The notes: generated by a model not told the origin, from the letters alone. Shown: positions 1 to 5,917, numbered from the stretch's first letter. The stretch: 13,145 nucleotides of DNA from Firmicutes bacterium UBA1393 (GCA_002305255.1 DBQN01000003.1:33648-46792), one strand, 5' to 3'. Numbers and translations are program-made.

Positions 1-7
1 GTCAAGC

Positions 8-244
8 CTACCGCGGCGTCACCCACGGTGGTCGTGGAGGTTGCGGAGGCTGCGGCGGCCATGGAGGCCGTGGCTGAGGAGGCGGTGGCCAGGGCTGATA
101 TGGCGGTCTCGGACGCGGCGGTGGTGGCGGGAAGGGAGGTCTCCACCACCATGGGAATGGGGGCCTCCACCACCACGGCTGACCCCACTGGTCTATAAGG
201 ATCTCCCCAGCCCCATACTCAGCTGGGTCGATTGGAAGCATCAT
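8..244 (-). CDS. Trp/Pro-rich small protein, paralogue 1
   Basis: Unrecognised small protein of 78 aa. It starts with a double methionine (ATGATG). An upstream in-frame ATG at 256 adds only MGCC, and I chose 244 because the paralogue at 442-603 also begins with ATGATG and a GGGGTG ribosome-binding-like sequence sits just upstream of it. The N-terminal 17 residues are ordinary and acidic. The block ILIDQWGQPWWWRPPFPWWW (residues about 15-34) follows, and the remaining 45 residues are almost entirely Pro, Arg, Trp and Gln. No signal peptide, membrane segment or catalytic motif is visible. The shared block with the paralogue (hydrophobic-DQWG-x-x-WWRP ... WWW) argues that this is a real gene rather than a composition artefact. 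Structural or surface-associated roles (such as coat or cell-envelope proteins) are possible for such composition, but I have no evidence for any. Confidence 0.6.
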   Translation of the reverse strand: MMLPIDPAEYGAGEILIDQWGQPWWWRPPFPWWWRPPFPPPPPRPRPPYQPWPPPPQPRPPWPPQPPQPPRPPWVTPR

Positions 245-287
245 GCAGCACCCCATTTCAGTGTAGTCGCTATGCTGGAGCTTCAGG

Positions 288-299
288 ACAGCGTATTCC
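288..299 (-). repeat. Upstream element of paralogue 1 (copy A of a 12-mer)
   Basis: On the minus strand this reads GGAATACGCTGT and ends 43 nt before the ATGATG start of the gene at 8-244. The identical 12-mer lies 46 nt before the start of the paralogue at 442-603. Similarity continues between the 12-mer and the ribosome binding site (CGAC..AC..., then AATGG.GGTG), so the duplication includes about 60 bp of 5' flank. It could be a promoter element or simply residual identity. Confidence 0.5.
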
Positions 300-402
300 T
301 CGATAAGGCAATGGGAGTCACGGCAAAAGTCACTCAGGCAGGCGGCACCACAACTGCCCTGGCCAACGCGGTTCTGATGAACATGGAACGCATGGAACCG
401 TG

Positions 403-430
403 AGGGCGTGCCCCCGTGAGGGCACGCCCT
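403..430. terminator. Perfect 10-bp hairpin between the two paralogues
   Basis: Arms AGGGCGTGCC (403-412) and GGCACGCCCT (421-430) enclose the 8-nt loop CCCGTGAG. There is no T-run on either side, so it is not a textbook intrinsic terminator. It lies 12 nt beyond the stop of the minus-strand gene at 442-603 and upstream of the one at 8-244, so it may attenuate or process a joint transcript. Confidence 0.4.
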
Positions 431-441
431 TGAACACGTGG

Positions 442-603
442 TTATCTAAACCGGCCCCAGGGCCCCCACGGTCCTGGCCGCCACCACCATGCGAACGGCG
501 GGCCCCACCACCACCATGGGCTGAATGGCCTCCACCAGCGGCGACCCCACTGATCGACGAACACATCGTCAGATCCGGTCAGGTTCGGATCGTCCGGCAT
601 CAT
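442..603 (-). CDS. Trp-rich small protein, paralogue 2
   Basis: Unrecognised 53-aa protein. The start is ATGATG, preceded by a clear GGAGGTG ribosome binding site 7 nt upstream, and the stop is TAA at 442-444. Residues 14-26 read VFVDQWGRRWWRP, matching the paralogue at 8-244 (ILIDQWGQPWWWRP). Then come WWWW (30-33), WWW (39-41) and a PGPWGPWGRFR tail. About a quarter of the residues are Trp, and the N-terminus is acidic (PDDPNLTGSDD). No signal peptide or membrane helix is evident. The good ribosome binding site, shared double-Met start and conserved core support a real gene. In place of the paralogue's long Pro/Arg tail, this copy ends in short Gly/Pro/Trp repeats. Function unknown. Confidence 0.65.
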   Translation of the reverse strand: MMPDDPNLTGSDDVFVDQWGRRWWRPFSPWWWWGPPFAWWWRPGPWGPWGRFR

Positions 604-649
604 GGCTCTGCACCTCCATTCTCGCGGTGCGTCGATTCATAGTCCCGCA

Positions 650-661
650 ACAGCGTATTCC
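650..661 (-). repeat. Upstream element of paralogue 2 (copy B of a 12-mer)
   Basis: Identical to the 12-mer at 288-299 (GGAATACGCTGT on the minus strand), at nearly the same distance from its ATGATG start (46 versus 43 nt). It supports duplication of a gene plus its 5' flank. Confidence 0.5.
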
Positions 662-745
662 CTTGCGGCGGAGATGGGCATACTGCGCCCGGCATTGGGG
701 ACGCCGGCATGTGCCACTATCGTCACCAAGCATCATCCGATCACC

Positions 746-774
746 TTGACGGCAAGATGAGACTCGGATAGAAT
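746..774 (+). promoter_or_regulatory. Near-consensus sigma70-type promoter
   Basis: TTGACG (746-751) and TAGAAT (769-774) are separated by exactly 17 bp, with one mismatch in each hexamer. Expected transcription start is near 780-782. No convincing coding sequence with a ribosome binding site follows before 1156, so it probably drives a non-coding or regulatory RNA toward the structured region 781-1075. Confidence 0.6.
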
Positions 775-780
775 GAGGCC

Positions 781-797
781 ATACCCCCATGGGGTAT
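781..797. promoter_or_regulatory. CsoR/FrmR-type operator candidate
   Basis: ATACCCC-CAT-GGGGTAT is a perfect 7-bp dyad with a 3-bp centre. Operators of the CsoR/RcnR/FrmR metal and aldehyde sensor family typically have a C-tract/G-tract dyad flanked by GTAT/ATAC. It lies exactly where transcription from the promoter at 746-774 should start, an ideal position for repression. No csoR-like gene is in the window. Alternatively it is the 5' hairpin of the transcript, because flanking GGC/GCC extends the stem. Confidence 0.4.
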
Positions 798-1033
798 AGC
801 CGCTCCACATTGCGCTGATGTCTGGTCATTGCTGTTGAGCGAGACTGTGCTAAGGTGGTGGGCAGCGATTCTAAGAAGAATTATCAGCCTCATCTCAGGC
901 TGGATAGCATCAGTAACCAAGTCGTTAAGGGATTCGTGCAAGAACCCTCCTCCCGGCTCCGGCTTCGGGTGAGGGCCGCGCTGGTAGCGCTCAGTTGAGC
1001 GCGCGTGGCGCGCTATCCCAACCGTTACCTGGC

Positions 1034-1050
1034 GGCGATCGAAGTGCCAA
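1034..1050 (-). promoter_or_regulatory. Possible second sigma54 -24/-12 element
   Basis: The minus strand reads TTGGCAC, then TTCGA, then TCGC: a full TTGGCAC -24 box with GG and GC separated by the required 10 bp, but a poor -12 (TCGC for TTGC). It lies just beyond the sigma54 activator gene and faces the Trp-rich genes. It abuts the hairpin at 1050-1075 and would need a leader of about 420 nt to reach the gene at 603. This is weaker than the element at 3312. Confidence 0.25.
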
Positions 1051-1075
1051 GGGCCCCGCATCAACGCGGGGCCCT
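1050..1075. terminator. GC-rich terminator-like hairpin, possibly bidirectional
   Basis: Arms AGGGCCCCGC (1050-1059) and GCGGGGCCCT (1066-1075), loop ATCAAC. It sits about 80 bp beyond the stop of the minus-strand activator gene and at the end of the candidate plus-strand RNA. Neither side has a real T-run (CTTGGCACTT on the minus side), so termination efficiency is uncertain. Confidence 0.5.
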
Positions 1076-1156
1076 AACTCGTCCTCGGCCTTCCCTATCA
1101 GCTGTCAGCTAACCGGCTATCACGCTGCCGCGCTCCGCTGCCGGAGCCTACCACAC

Positions 1157-3181
1157 CTACTGCGAGCTAAGTTCCTTGAGGCGGCGCCACAGTGTGGTCT
1201 TGCTTATGCCCAGCGCGCGGGCGGCGGCCGCCTTGTTGCCGCCTGACGCTGCCAGGGCGGCGGAGATGGCTTTGATCTCGACGTCGCGCAGGGTTAGGGC
1301 GGTGCTGCCAGCCGAGTCAGTGTGGGCGACCCCGCCGGCGCCGGTCGCGCTGCCGCCGGCCTCCTGCACCGGGCGCGTCTTGCCAGCCACCCCGACGCCG
1401 CCGAACCTGGTCGCTTCGCCCGCGGCGACAGCCGCGCCATCACCTGCGGGATCGTATCGCTTCAGAATCCTCTCGACCTCTCCGGCTCCTACAGGTCGCC
1501 GTTCCTCGCCAACTGCCACCAGCTGCTCGATGGTGTTCTCAAGTTGTCGCACGTTGCCGGGCCACGAGTACCCCTCCAGGCAGGCGAGGGCGGCTGGCGT
1601 GAAGGGCCTGGCCGGCCGTTGCAGACGGGCCGCGACTGTCTTCATGAGGTGTTTGGCCAGCACGGGGATGTCTTCCGGACGATTCCTCAGGGGCGGGATC
1701 TCGAGATTGAGCACGCTCAGCCTGTAGAAGAGATCGTCGCGAAAAGCTCCGTCTTGCACGAGCTTGAAGAGCTTCTTGTTCGTGGCCGCAATTACTCTGA
1801 CGTCAATGGGGATGACTTTGACGCCGCCTACACGCATGGTCTCGCGTTCCTGGAGCACTCTGAGCAAGCGTGCCTGCAGCGGACCTGACATCTCGCCGAT
1901 TTCGTCTAGGAAAATCGTGCCCAGGTGGGCGATTTCGAACAGCCCCGGTTTGCCGCCTTGCCGCGCGCCGGTGAAGGCACCCGGGGCGTAGCCGAACAGC
2001 TCGCTTTCGAGTAGGCTTTCGGGGATGGCGGCGCAGTTCACGGCCACGAAGGGCCCCATCTGGCGGGCGCTGACGGAGTGGATGCCGTGGGCGAAGAGCT
2101 CCTTTCCGGTGCCGGTCTCGCCCTCGATGAGCACTGTGGAGTCGACGCGAGCGAACCTCTCCGCCAGCTCTATGGCTTCCTTGATGGCGGCGCTGGCGCC
2201 AACCACTGAGCTAAGACGGTGTTTGCTGGTGTGGCCTGTGTCGCGCACTTCCTCGCGGACGATGCGTTCGAGCTCGCGGATGCGCGTGACATCGTCGAGA
2301 CTGAGCACCGCTCCGACTGCCACTCCGTTGACGATGATTGGCTCGCGGCGGGCAAGCACGGTGAGGGGGCCGATGTGGTCGATCCATTCGGACCGGGCAT
2401 CGCCTTCGATGATCTGCGCGCCTGCCTGCTGCGACTGGCTCACGAGTATGCTGGACACGTGTGTGCCGATGGCACTGGCGGAATCGATGCCGACCATGCG
2501 CTCGGCGGCCTGGTTGAAGTGGGTGACGGTGCCTGAAGAGTCGACTGCCACGACGGCGTTGGTCACCGACGACAGGATGGCCTTGAGCCGCTCGGCGCGC
2601 TCGGCCTCGCGGCGCCTGGCACCGGCCACCGCGACTGCCTCGGTAATGGCGGAGTGTACCGCCTCAGGCCCTGAGCTGAGAGGCACGAACGGCAGTCCGA
2701 CCTCGGCCGCGCGCCGCTGAACCAGGTTCCATCCGACAATCGCGCCGGCGCCGGCGTCTTTCAGCGCCTTCACCGCCTCGCAGGTGTCATCCCACGATTC
2801 AGCCATACGCACCGATATCTTGACGCCGATCAGGTTGTCGAGGGTGTCGATCCACTGGATCATGTCATCTGAACCCACCACGCCCACGTGGGAGTGGTGC
2901 CCCCTGGCGGTGATCAGGGCCCTGACTGCGTCGTAGCCCGTGACCCTCACTCTGATCACAGGCGTGGGCAGGCCGCATGCAGCCATGAGTCGGGCGGTGG
3001 TGCCGCGGCTGACGATGGCGGAATAGCCGGCGCGGTCGGCCTCTCTGGCGAGCTCGATAGCGTTGAGCGGGCTACCTGTGATCACATCCATCTGACGACC
3101 CATAGTCGCAGCCACCTGCCGCGCAATAGCCGCGAGCTGTTCGTTTGTGGCTACAAAGAGAATGTCACTTGAAGACTGCAT
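1157..3181 (-). CDS. Sigma54-dependent activator, PrpR_N-PAS-AAA+-HTH
   Basis: Bacterial enhancer-binding protein of 674 aa that remodels sigma54 RNA polymerase by ATP hydrolysis. Domain order: PrpR_N ligand-binding domain (about 4-187), PAS (about 197-312), AAA+ core (about 325-555), an Ala/Gly-rich linker and a C-terminal Fis-type HTH (about 632-674, GNKAAAARALGISKTTLWRR). In the core I see Walker A GETGTGKE (354-361), the sigma54-contacting loop GAFTGA (401-406), Walker B TIFLDE (422-427) and the arginine-finger region FRDDLFYRL (480-488). The start at 3181 is chosen over the ATG-less extension to 3220 because GGAGGTG lies 6 nt upstream. PrpR_N members respond to small metabolites (2-methylcitrate in PrpR itself); the ligand here is unknown. 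It is divergent from the CYTH-ppx-tctCBA operon, which carries a matching sigma54 promoter, and is its probable activator. No key residue is missing. Confidence 0.93.
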   Translation of the reverse strand: MQSSSDILFVATNEQLAAIARQVAATMGRQMDVITGSPLNAIELAREADRAGYSAIVSRGTTARLMAACGLPTPVIRVRVTGYDAVRALITARGHHSHVGVVGSDDMIQWIDTLDNLIGVKISVRMAESWDDTCEAVKALKDAGAGAIVGWNLVQRRAAEVGLPFVPLSSGPEAVHSAITEAVAVAGARRREAERAERLKAILSSVTNAVVAVDSSGTVTHFNQAAERMVGIDSASAIGTHVSSILVSQSQQAGAQIIEGDARSEWIDHIGPLTVLARREPIIVNGVAVGAVLSLDDVTRIRELERIVREEVRDTGHTSKHRLSSVVGASAAIKEAIELAERFARVDSTVLIEGETGTGKELFAHGIHSVSARQMGPFVAVNCAAIPESLLESELFGYAPGAFTGARQGGKPGLFEIAHLGTIFLDEIGEMSGPLQARLLRVLQERETMRVGGVKVIPIDVRVIAATNKKLFKLVQDGAFRDDLFYRLSVLNLEIPPLRNRPEDIPVLAKHLMKTVAARLQRPARPFTPAALACLEGYSWPGNVRQLENTIEQLVAVGEERRPVGAGEVERILKRYDPAGDGAAVAAGEATRFGGVGVAGKTRPVQEAGGSATGAGGVAHTDSAGSTALTLRDVEIKAISAALAASGGNKAAAARALGISKTTLWRRLKELSSQ

Positions 3182-3210
3182 TCTGTGCACCTCCGCCTTC
3201 CTTACTGCCG

Positions 3211-3219
3211 ATGATACCA
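3211..3219 (-). promoter_or_regulatory. Possible extended -10 promoter of the activator gene
   Basis: The minus strand reads TGG-TATCAT, an extended -10 (TGn plus a five-of-six TATAAT match), about 17 nt before the GGAGGTG at 3188-3194. No good -35 is visible at 17 bp (TTGCGG lies at a 21-bp spacing). Confidence 0.3.
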
Positions 3220-3264
3220 TATTGAACCGATATAGGCCGCAAGTGAAACCGGACTGGTTCCTAT

Positions 3265-3298
3265 GCGAGACCGCGGCCCAGGCGGTCGCGGGTCTCGC
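3265..3298. promoter_or_regulatory. Inverted repeat, candidate activator-binding site
   Basis: GCGAGACC (3265-3272) and GGTCTCGC (3291-3298) form a perfect 8-bp dyad with an 18-bp spacer. Nested inside are GACCGC (3269-3274) and GCGGTC (3282-3287). The outer dyad is centred about 58 bp upstream of the start site predicted from the sigma54 promoter. This is close for an enhancer site but plausible, and it sits between the divergent activator gene and the operon. Confidence 0.45.
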
Positions 3299-3311
3299 GC
3301 GGTCGCGCGGC

Positions 3312-3328
3312 TTGGCACAGTTTGTGCA
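3312..3328 (+). promoter_or_regulatory. Sigma54 (-24/-12) promoter of the CYTH-ppx-tctCBA operon
   Basis: TTGGCACAGTTTGTGCA matches the YTGGCACGNNNNTTGCW consensus at all but two positions. GG (3314-3315) and GC (3326-3327) have the obligatory 10-bp spacing. Predicted start is near 3339, giving a leader of about 36 nt to the TTG start at 3375 with its own ribosome binding site. The neighbouring divergent gene encodes a GAFTGA-containing sigma54 activator. Confidence 0.7.
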
Positions 3329-3374
3329 TTACGTCACATTCAGGCAGACTCATGCGGATGCGGAGGGATGGCAG

Positions 3375-3962
3375 TTGGATGGCGTGATCATACCAAGATG
3401 GGAGTGGCGCACATTCGCCGAGGATCTGGAGGCAGAGGGCGCCCGCGTGCTTGCGGCCGGCGAGGTGAAGACCAGGGACAGCCAGGAGGTCTACATCCTG
3501 TCGCGCAAGAGTGATGAGAACACCAAGATCAGGGATGGACTCATGGACATCAAGACGTTGCAGGCAGTGAATGCCGACGGTCTCGAACAGTGGCGCCCCA
3601 TAATGAAGGAGCAGTTCCCCCTGGCCGGCGACAAACTCGTCGAACTGATGACTGTCTTGAAGGTGTCGCCACCCGAGAGGGTGAAGCAGTCGTATACGTA
3701 TGACGAGTTCTTGTCAGACGTTGTGGGCAAGCATCCTGACCTCGTGGCAGTGGACGTGAAGAAGCGCCGGCATGGCCTGACCATCAGCGGTGCCACGGTG
3801 GAGTTTGCTGACACCAAGTTCAATGGAGTGCCGATGCAGACCATCTGTGTCGAACACGCCGATCCTGACCTGGTGATGAACGTCGTGCGCCAGCTTGGGC
3901 TGGAAGGACTCGACAACATCAACTACATCAGAGCTATGAAGAGGATTGTGGGGATCAAGTAG
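3375..3962 (+). CDS. CYTH-like (triphosphate-tunnel) family protein
   Basis: Probable 195-aa member of, or relative of, the CYTH superfamily, whose proteins fold as a tunnel that binds triphosphate or polyphosphate-like ligands. I see IIPRWEWRTF at the N-terminus, a KIRDGLMDIK block (about 51-60), the charged VKKRR (128-132), ATVEFAD (about 140-146), ICVEHADPD (157-165) and INYIRAMKR near the end. These are alternating charged strands typical of the fold, but the classical ExExK motif is not intact. The TTG start is chosen because GGAGG (3362-3366) precedes it by 8 nt and it falls just downstream of the sigma54 promoter. An ATG at 3147 would overlap the divergent gene, and a GTG at 3243 lacks a ribosome binding site. 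The stop touches the ATG of the Ppx gene (TAGATG), so the two are translationally linked. Family assignment is tentative. Confidence 0.6.
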   Translation: MDGVIIPRWEWRTFAEDLEAEGARVLAAGEVKTRDSQEVYILSRKSDENTKIRDGLMDIKTLQAVNADGLEQWRPIMKEQFPLAGDKLVELMTVLKVSPPERVKQSYTYDEFLSDVVGKHPDLVAVDVKKRRHGLTISGATVEFADTKFNGVPMQTICVEHADPDLVMNVVRQLGLEGLDNINYIRAMKRIVGIK

Positions 3963-4883
3963 ATGAGCACCAAAGCCGTAATCGATATCGGCACCAACTC
4001 CATCAAGCTGTTCGTTGCGGAGCTTGGGGCCGACGGTGTTCTCAGGAGTATCGCCGACACAAACAACATCGCCCGACTAGGCGAAGGGATGGGCGACACA
4101 GGCATGCTGCAGCCTGAGGCGATGGCCCGCAACGCCGAGGCGGTGGCTGAGTTCGCAGAGTTGGCCAGGGCGAAGGGCGCGAGTGAGGTCATCGCAGTGG
4201 GCACCATGGCCTTGCGCACGGCCAAGAACACGCCTGAGTTCGTGGCCGCGGTGCGCGCGCGGGCGGGCATCGATGTTCAGGTGATCCCGGGCGAACAGGA
4301 GGCAGAGCTGGCGTATCTGGCGGTGCTCTCCGGGCTGGGAGCATACGGCGGCGCGCTGGTCATCTGCGATGTGGGGGGTGGCAGCTCTGAGTTCGTGTTC
4401 GGACAGGGCGACGCTGTCACCAGAAGGTTCAGCATCAACCTCGGAGCGGTGAAGGTGACTGAGCGATTCCTCAAGTCGGATCCGCCCAGCACAGCCCAGA
4501 TAGACGACGCTGTGGCATTCATAATGGGCGAGCTGGAAGCTGGAGACGTCAGCGGTGAAGCCAGCCGGCTCGTAGGCATAGGCGGAACGGTGACATCCAT
4601 GGGCGCCGTGAAGCTTGAGATGGCGGAGTACGATGCCGATCGGATACAGGGTGCAGTGCTGACGGCGGCCGACATTGACGGGCTTATCGAGATGTTCAGC
4701 TCAATGCCCCTTGCAGAGCGCAAGAAGATCACTGGGCTCCAGCCAAAGCGGGCCGAGGTGATCATCGGCGGAGCCTGTATCATCAAGTGCATCATGCGGC
4801 GACTGAACCTGTCGGAGCTGGTCATGAGCGACCGGGGTCTCAGGCATGGTTTGATGTACAAAATACTTGTGGGAGGTCAGTAG
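3963..4883 (+). CDS. ppx: Ppx/GppA family phosphatase
   Basis: A 306-aa member of the exopolyphosphatase/guanosine pentaphosphate phosphohydrolase family (ASKHA fold). It hydrolyses terminal phosphate from polyphosphate or pppGpp. Visible motifs are phosphate-1 DIGTNSIKL (8-16), the catalytic-Glu region GEQEAELAY (110-118), phosphate-2 DVGGGSSEF (136-144), the GIGGT nucleotide/phosphate loop (205-209) and the SDRGLRHGL signature (289-297). It has only the two-domain core of about 300 aa, as in many short Ppx proteins, without the C-terminal HD-like domain of E. coli Ppx. It begins directly after the stop of the CYTH-like gene, and tctC follows 1 nt after its stop, which places a phosphatase inside a transporter operon. 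Sequence alone cannot decide between polyphosphate and pppGpp. Confidence 0.9.
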   Translation: MSTKAVIDIGTNSIKLFVAELGADGVLRSIADTNNIARLGEGMGDTGMLQPEAMARNAEAVAEFAELARAKGASEVIAVGTMALRTAKNTPEFVAAVRARAGIDVQVIPGEQEAELAYLAVLSGLGAYGGALVICDVGGGSSEFVFGQGDAVTRRFSINLGAVKVTERFLKSDPPSTAQIDDAVAFIMGELEAGDVSGEASRLVGIGGTVTSMGAVKLEMAEYDADRIQGAVLTAADIDGLIEMFSSMPLAERKKITGLQPKRAEVIIGGACIIKCIMRRLNLSELVMSDRGLRHGLMYKILVGGQ

Positions 4884-4884
4884 A

Positions 4885-5865
4885 ATGAGCATCAAGAGGT
4901 TGTTCGCGTTGGCCCTGACTGCCGCGTTGCTGTTCGCGCTCGGCACGGGGGCTGCGGCTGCGGCTGCGGCTGCGGCCGCCGATTTCCCGACAAAGCCCAT
5001 CCGAATCATCAACTACGTGGCACCGGGCGGCATCATGGACATCACGACCAGGAAGTTCACGGAGATCGCCGCCAAGTACACGAAAGCCGTGTTCGTCGTT
5101 GAGAACCGCACGGGCGCCGGCGGCCTGGTGGGCATGGAGTACGTGCTGAGCCAGCCGGCCGACGGCTACACGATCTTCGCGCCGACGGGGTCGGTAGTGA
5201 TCCAGGTGGTGTCTACGAAGAGCAATGTCGACAAGTACATATGGGGCTTTGACTGGGTGTCAATGCTGATGATGGATCCGGAGTGCATCATCACCAACAG
5301 CAAACTGAAGATAAACACCTGGGAAGACGTTGTGGCCGATGCGAAGGCCAAGGGCGGCAAGCAGATCTGGGTTGGCCCCTCCACCGGCGGCAACGACCAT
5401 CTGATGGCCATGAAGGTATGGGACAAGGCTGACATCTCCGCTGTGTGGATCCCGTTCGAGAGCGGACCTGCTGCCATGGCAGCTCTCATGGGTGGGCAGG
5501 GCGTCGCCTACGTGGGCAATCCCGCCGACATCATGGGCCGTCCTGACCTGAAGATCGCGGCAGTGTCGTCTAGTGCCCGCCTGCCTCAGTTCCCGGATGC
5601 GCCCACCTTCAAGGAGCTGGGCATCGCCGGGCTCGACGAGGAGTCGATGTGGCGCGGCTTCTGCGTGAAGAAGGGCACTCCCCCCGAGGCTGTGAAGTGG
5701 CTGCAAGACCTGGTGGAGAAGGTAGCCGCCGACCCCGAGTGGAGGAAGTTCTTCGAAGACCAGGGCATCGAGGTCGTGTCATACACCACAGAGAAGTTCA
5801 CCTCGCTGGTGAAGAAGGATCTCGAGGACGCTCTGAAGTACTTCACGCAGTTCGGAATCCTCTAG
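4885..5865 (+). CDS. tctC: TctC/Bug-family extracytoplasmic solute-binding protein
   Basis: A 326-aa substrate-binding component of a tripartite tricarboxylate transporter. The signal peptide has Lys4-Arg5, a hydrophobic stretch (6-21) and a run of ten Ala (23-32) before the mature DFPTKPIRI. No lipobox Cys is present. Typical family features follow: the YVAPGGIMDITTRK ligand loop, VENRTGAGGLVGMEYV, ADGYTIFAP, STGGNDHLMAM and GQGVAYVGNPADI. The start at 4885 is chosen because GGGAGGT (4871-4877) lies 7 nt upstream; an ATG at 4867 would lie within the Ppx gene and adds a charged stretch before the signal. The binding protein delivers solute to TctA/TctB. Bug proteins bind varied carboxylates and amides, so the ligand cannot be read from sequence. 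A hexamer DNA repeat encodes the Ala run. Confidence 0.92.
   Translation: MSIKRLFALALTAALLFALGTGAAAAAAAAAADFPTKPIRIINYVAPGGIMDITTRKFTEIAAKYTKAVFVVENRTGAGGLVGMEYVLSQPADGYTIFAPTGSVVIQVVSTKSNVDKYIWGFDWVSMLMMDPECIITNSKLKINTWEDVVADAKAKGGKQIWVGPSTGGNDHLMAMKVWDKADISAVWIPFESGPAAMAALMGGQGVAYVGNPADIMGRPDLKIAAVSSSARLPQFPDAPTFKELGIAGLDEESMWRGFCVKKGTPPEAVKWLQDLVEKVAADPEWRKFFEDQGIEVVSYTTEKFTSLVKKDLEDALKYFTQFGIL
4951..4974 (+). repeat. Hexamer tandem repeat (GCTGCG)x4 in the tctC signal peptide
   Basis: Four perfect GCTGCG copies followed by GCCGCC encode a ten-residue Ala run at the predicted signal cleavage zone. Because the unit is 6 bp, slippage would add or remove Ala-Ala pairs without frameshift. Confidence 0.85.
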
Positions 5866-5885
5866 CTACTCCAGACACCCTAGTC

Positions 5886-5904
5886 AATCGCAGCATGTGC
5901 GATT
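5886..5904 (+). other. Intercistronic stem-loop between tctC and tctB
   Basis: AATCGCA (5886-5892) and TGCGATT (5898-5904) form a perfect 7-bp stem with loop GCATG, ending 1 nt before the GGAGG of tctB. It may protect the 3' end of tctC mRNA or limit tctB translation, which would fit the usual excess of binding protein over membrane subunits. That role is inference. Confidence 0.45.
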
Positions 5905-5917
5905 CGGAGGAATGACT

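Larger units (their letters stand above)
781..1075 (+). ncRNA. Candidate structured non-coding transcript
   Basis: This stretch follows the promoter at 746-774, ends with the hairpin at 1050-1075 and contains no good ORF. Visible stems are: ATACCCC/GGGGTAT (781-797); ATTCT/AGAAT near 870; CAGCCT/AGGCTG near 890-905; GGG-TTC/GAA-CCC with a bulge near 930-950; GCGCTCA/TGAGCGC (987-1002); and AGCGCGC/GCGCGCT (998-1014), which overlaps the previous one and so excludes it. GCCGC (799-803) can pair with GCGGC (1032-1036) to close the domain. I looked for tmRNA, RNase P, SRP RNA, 6S and T-box signatures and found none convincing. The strand is uncertain, because the stems would also fold in a minus-strand transcript. 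Confidence 0.3.

Noticed and set aside
272..403. Plus-strand 43-codon frame starting MLELQDSVFLDKAMG, ending at the hairpin 403-430
   Set aside because: Reasonable amino-acid composition and a hairpin directly after its stop, but no ribosome binding site. It is antisense to the 5' flank shared by the two Trp-rich genes, and the duplicate locus does not preserve the frame.
257..445. Open minus-strand frame continuing upstream of the Trp-rich gene at 8-244, with several Cys
   Set aside because: It has no ATG, GTG or TTG start above 256, and the homologous flank of the paralogue has a stop in the matching frame.
818..838. Six-residue ORF MSGHCC downstream of the CsoR-like site
   Set aside because: Tempting because of His-Cys-Cys near a possible metal operator, but it has no ribosome binding site and could easily occur by chance.
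966..980. GGGTGAGGGCCGCG resembling a T-box sequence
   Set aside because: It lacks the TGGNACCGCG core, no specifier stem is visible and no aminoacyl-tRNA or amino-acid gene follows.
741..1064. Minus-strand 107-codon frame
   Set aside because: It runs through the terminator-like hairpin and the dyads, has no recognisable domain and no clear ribosome binding site.
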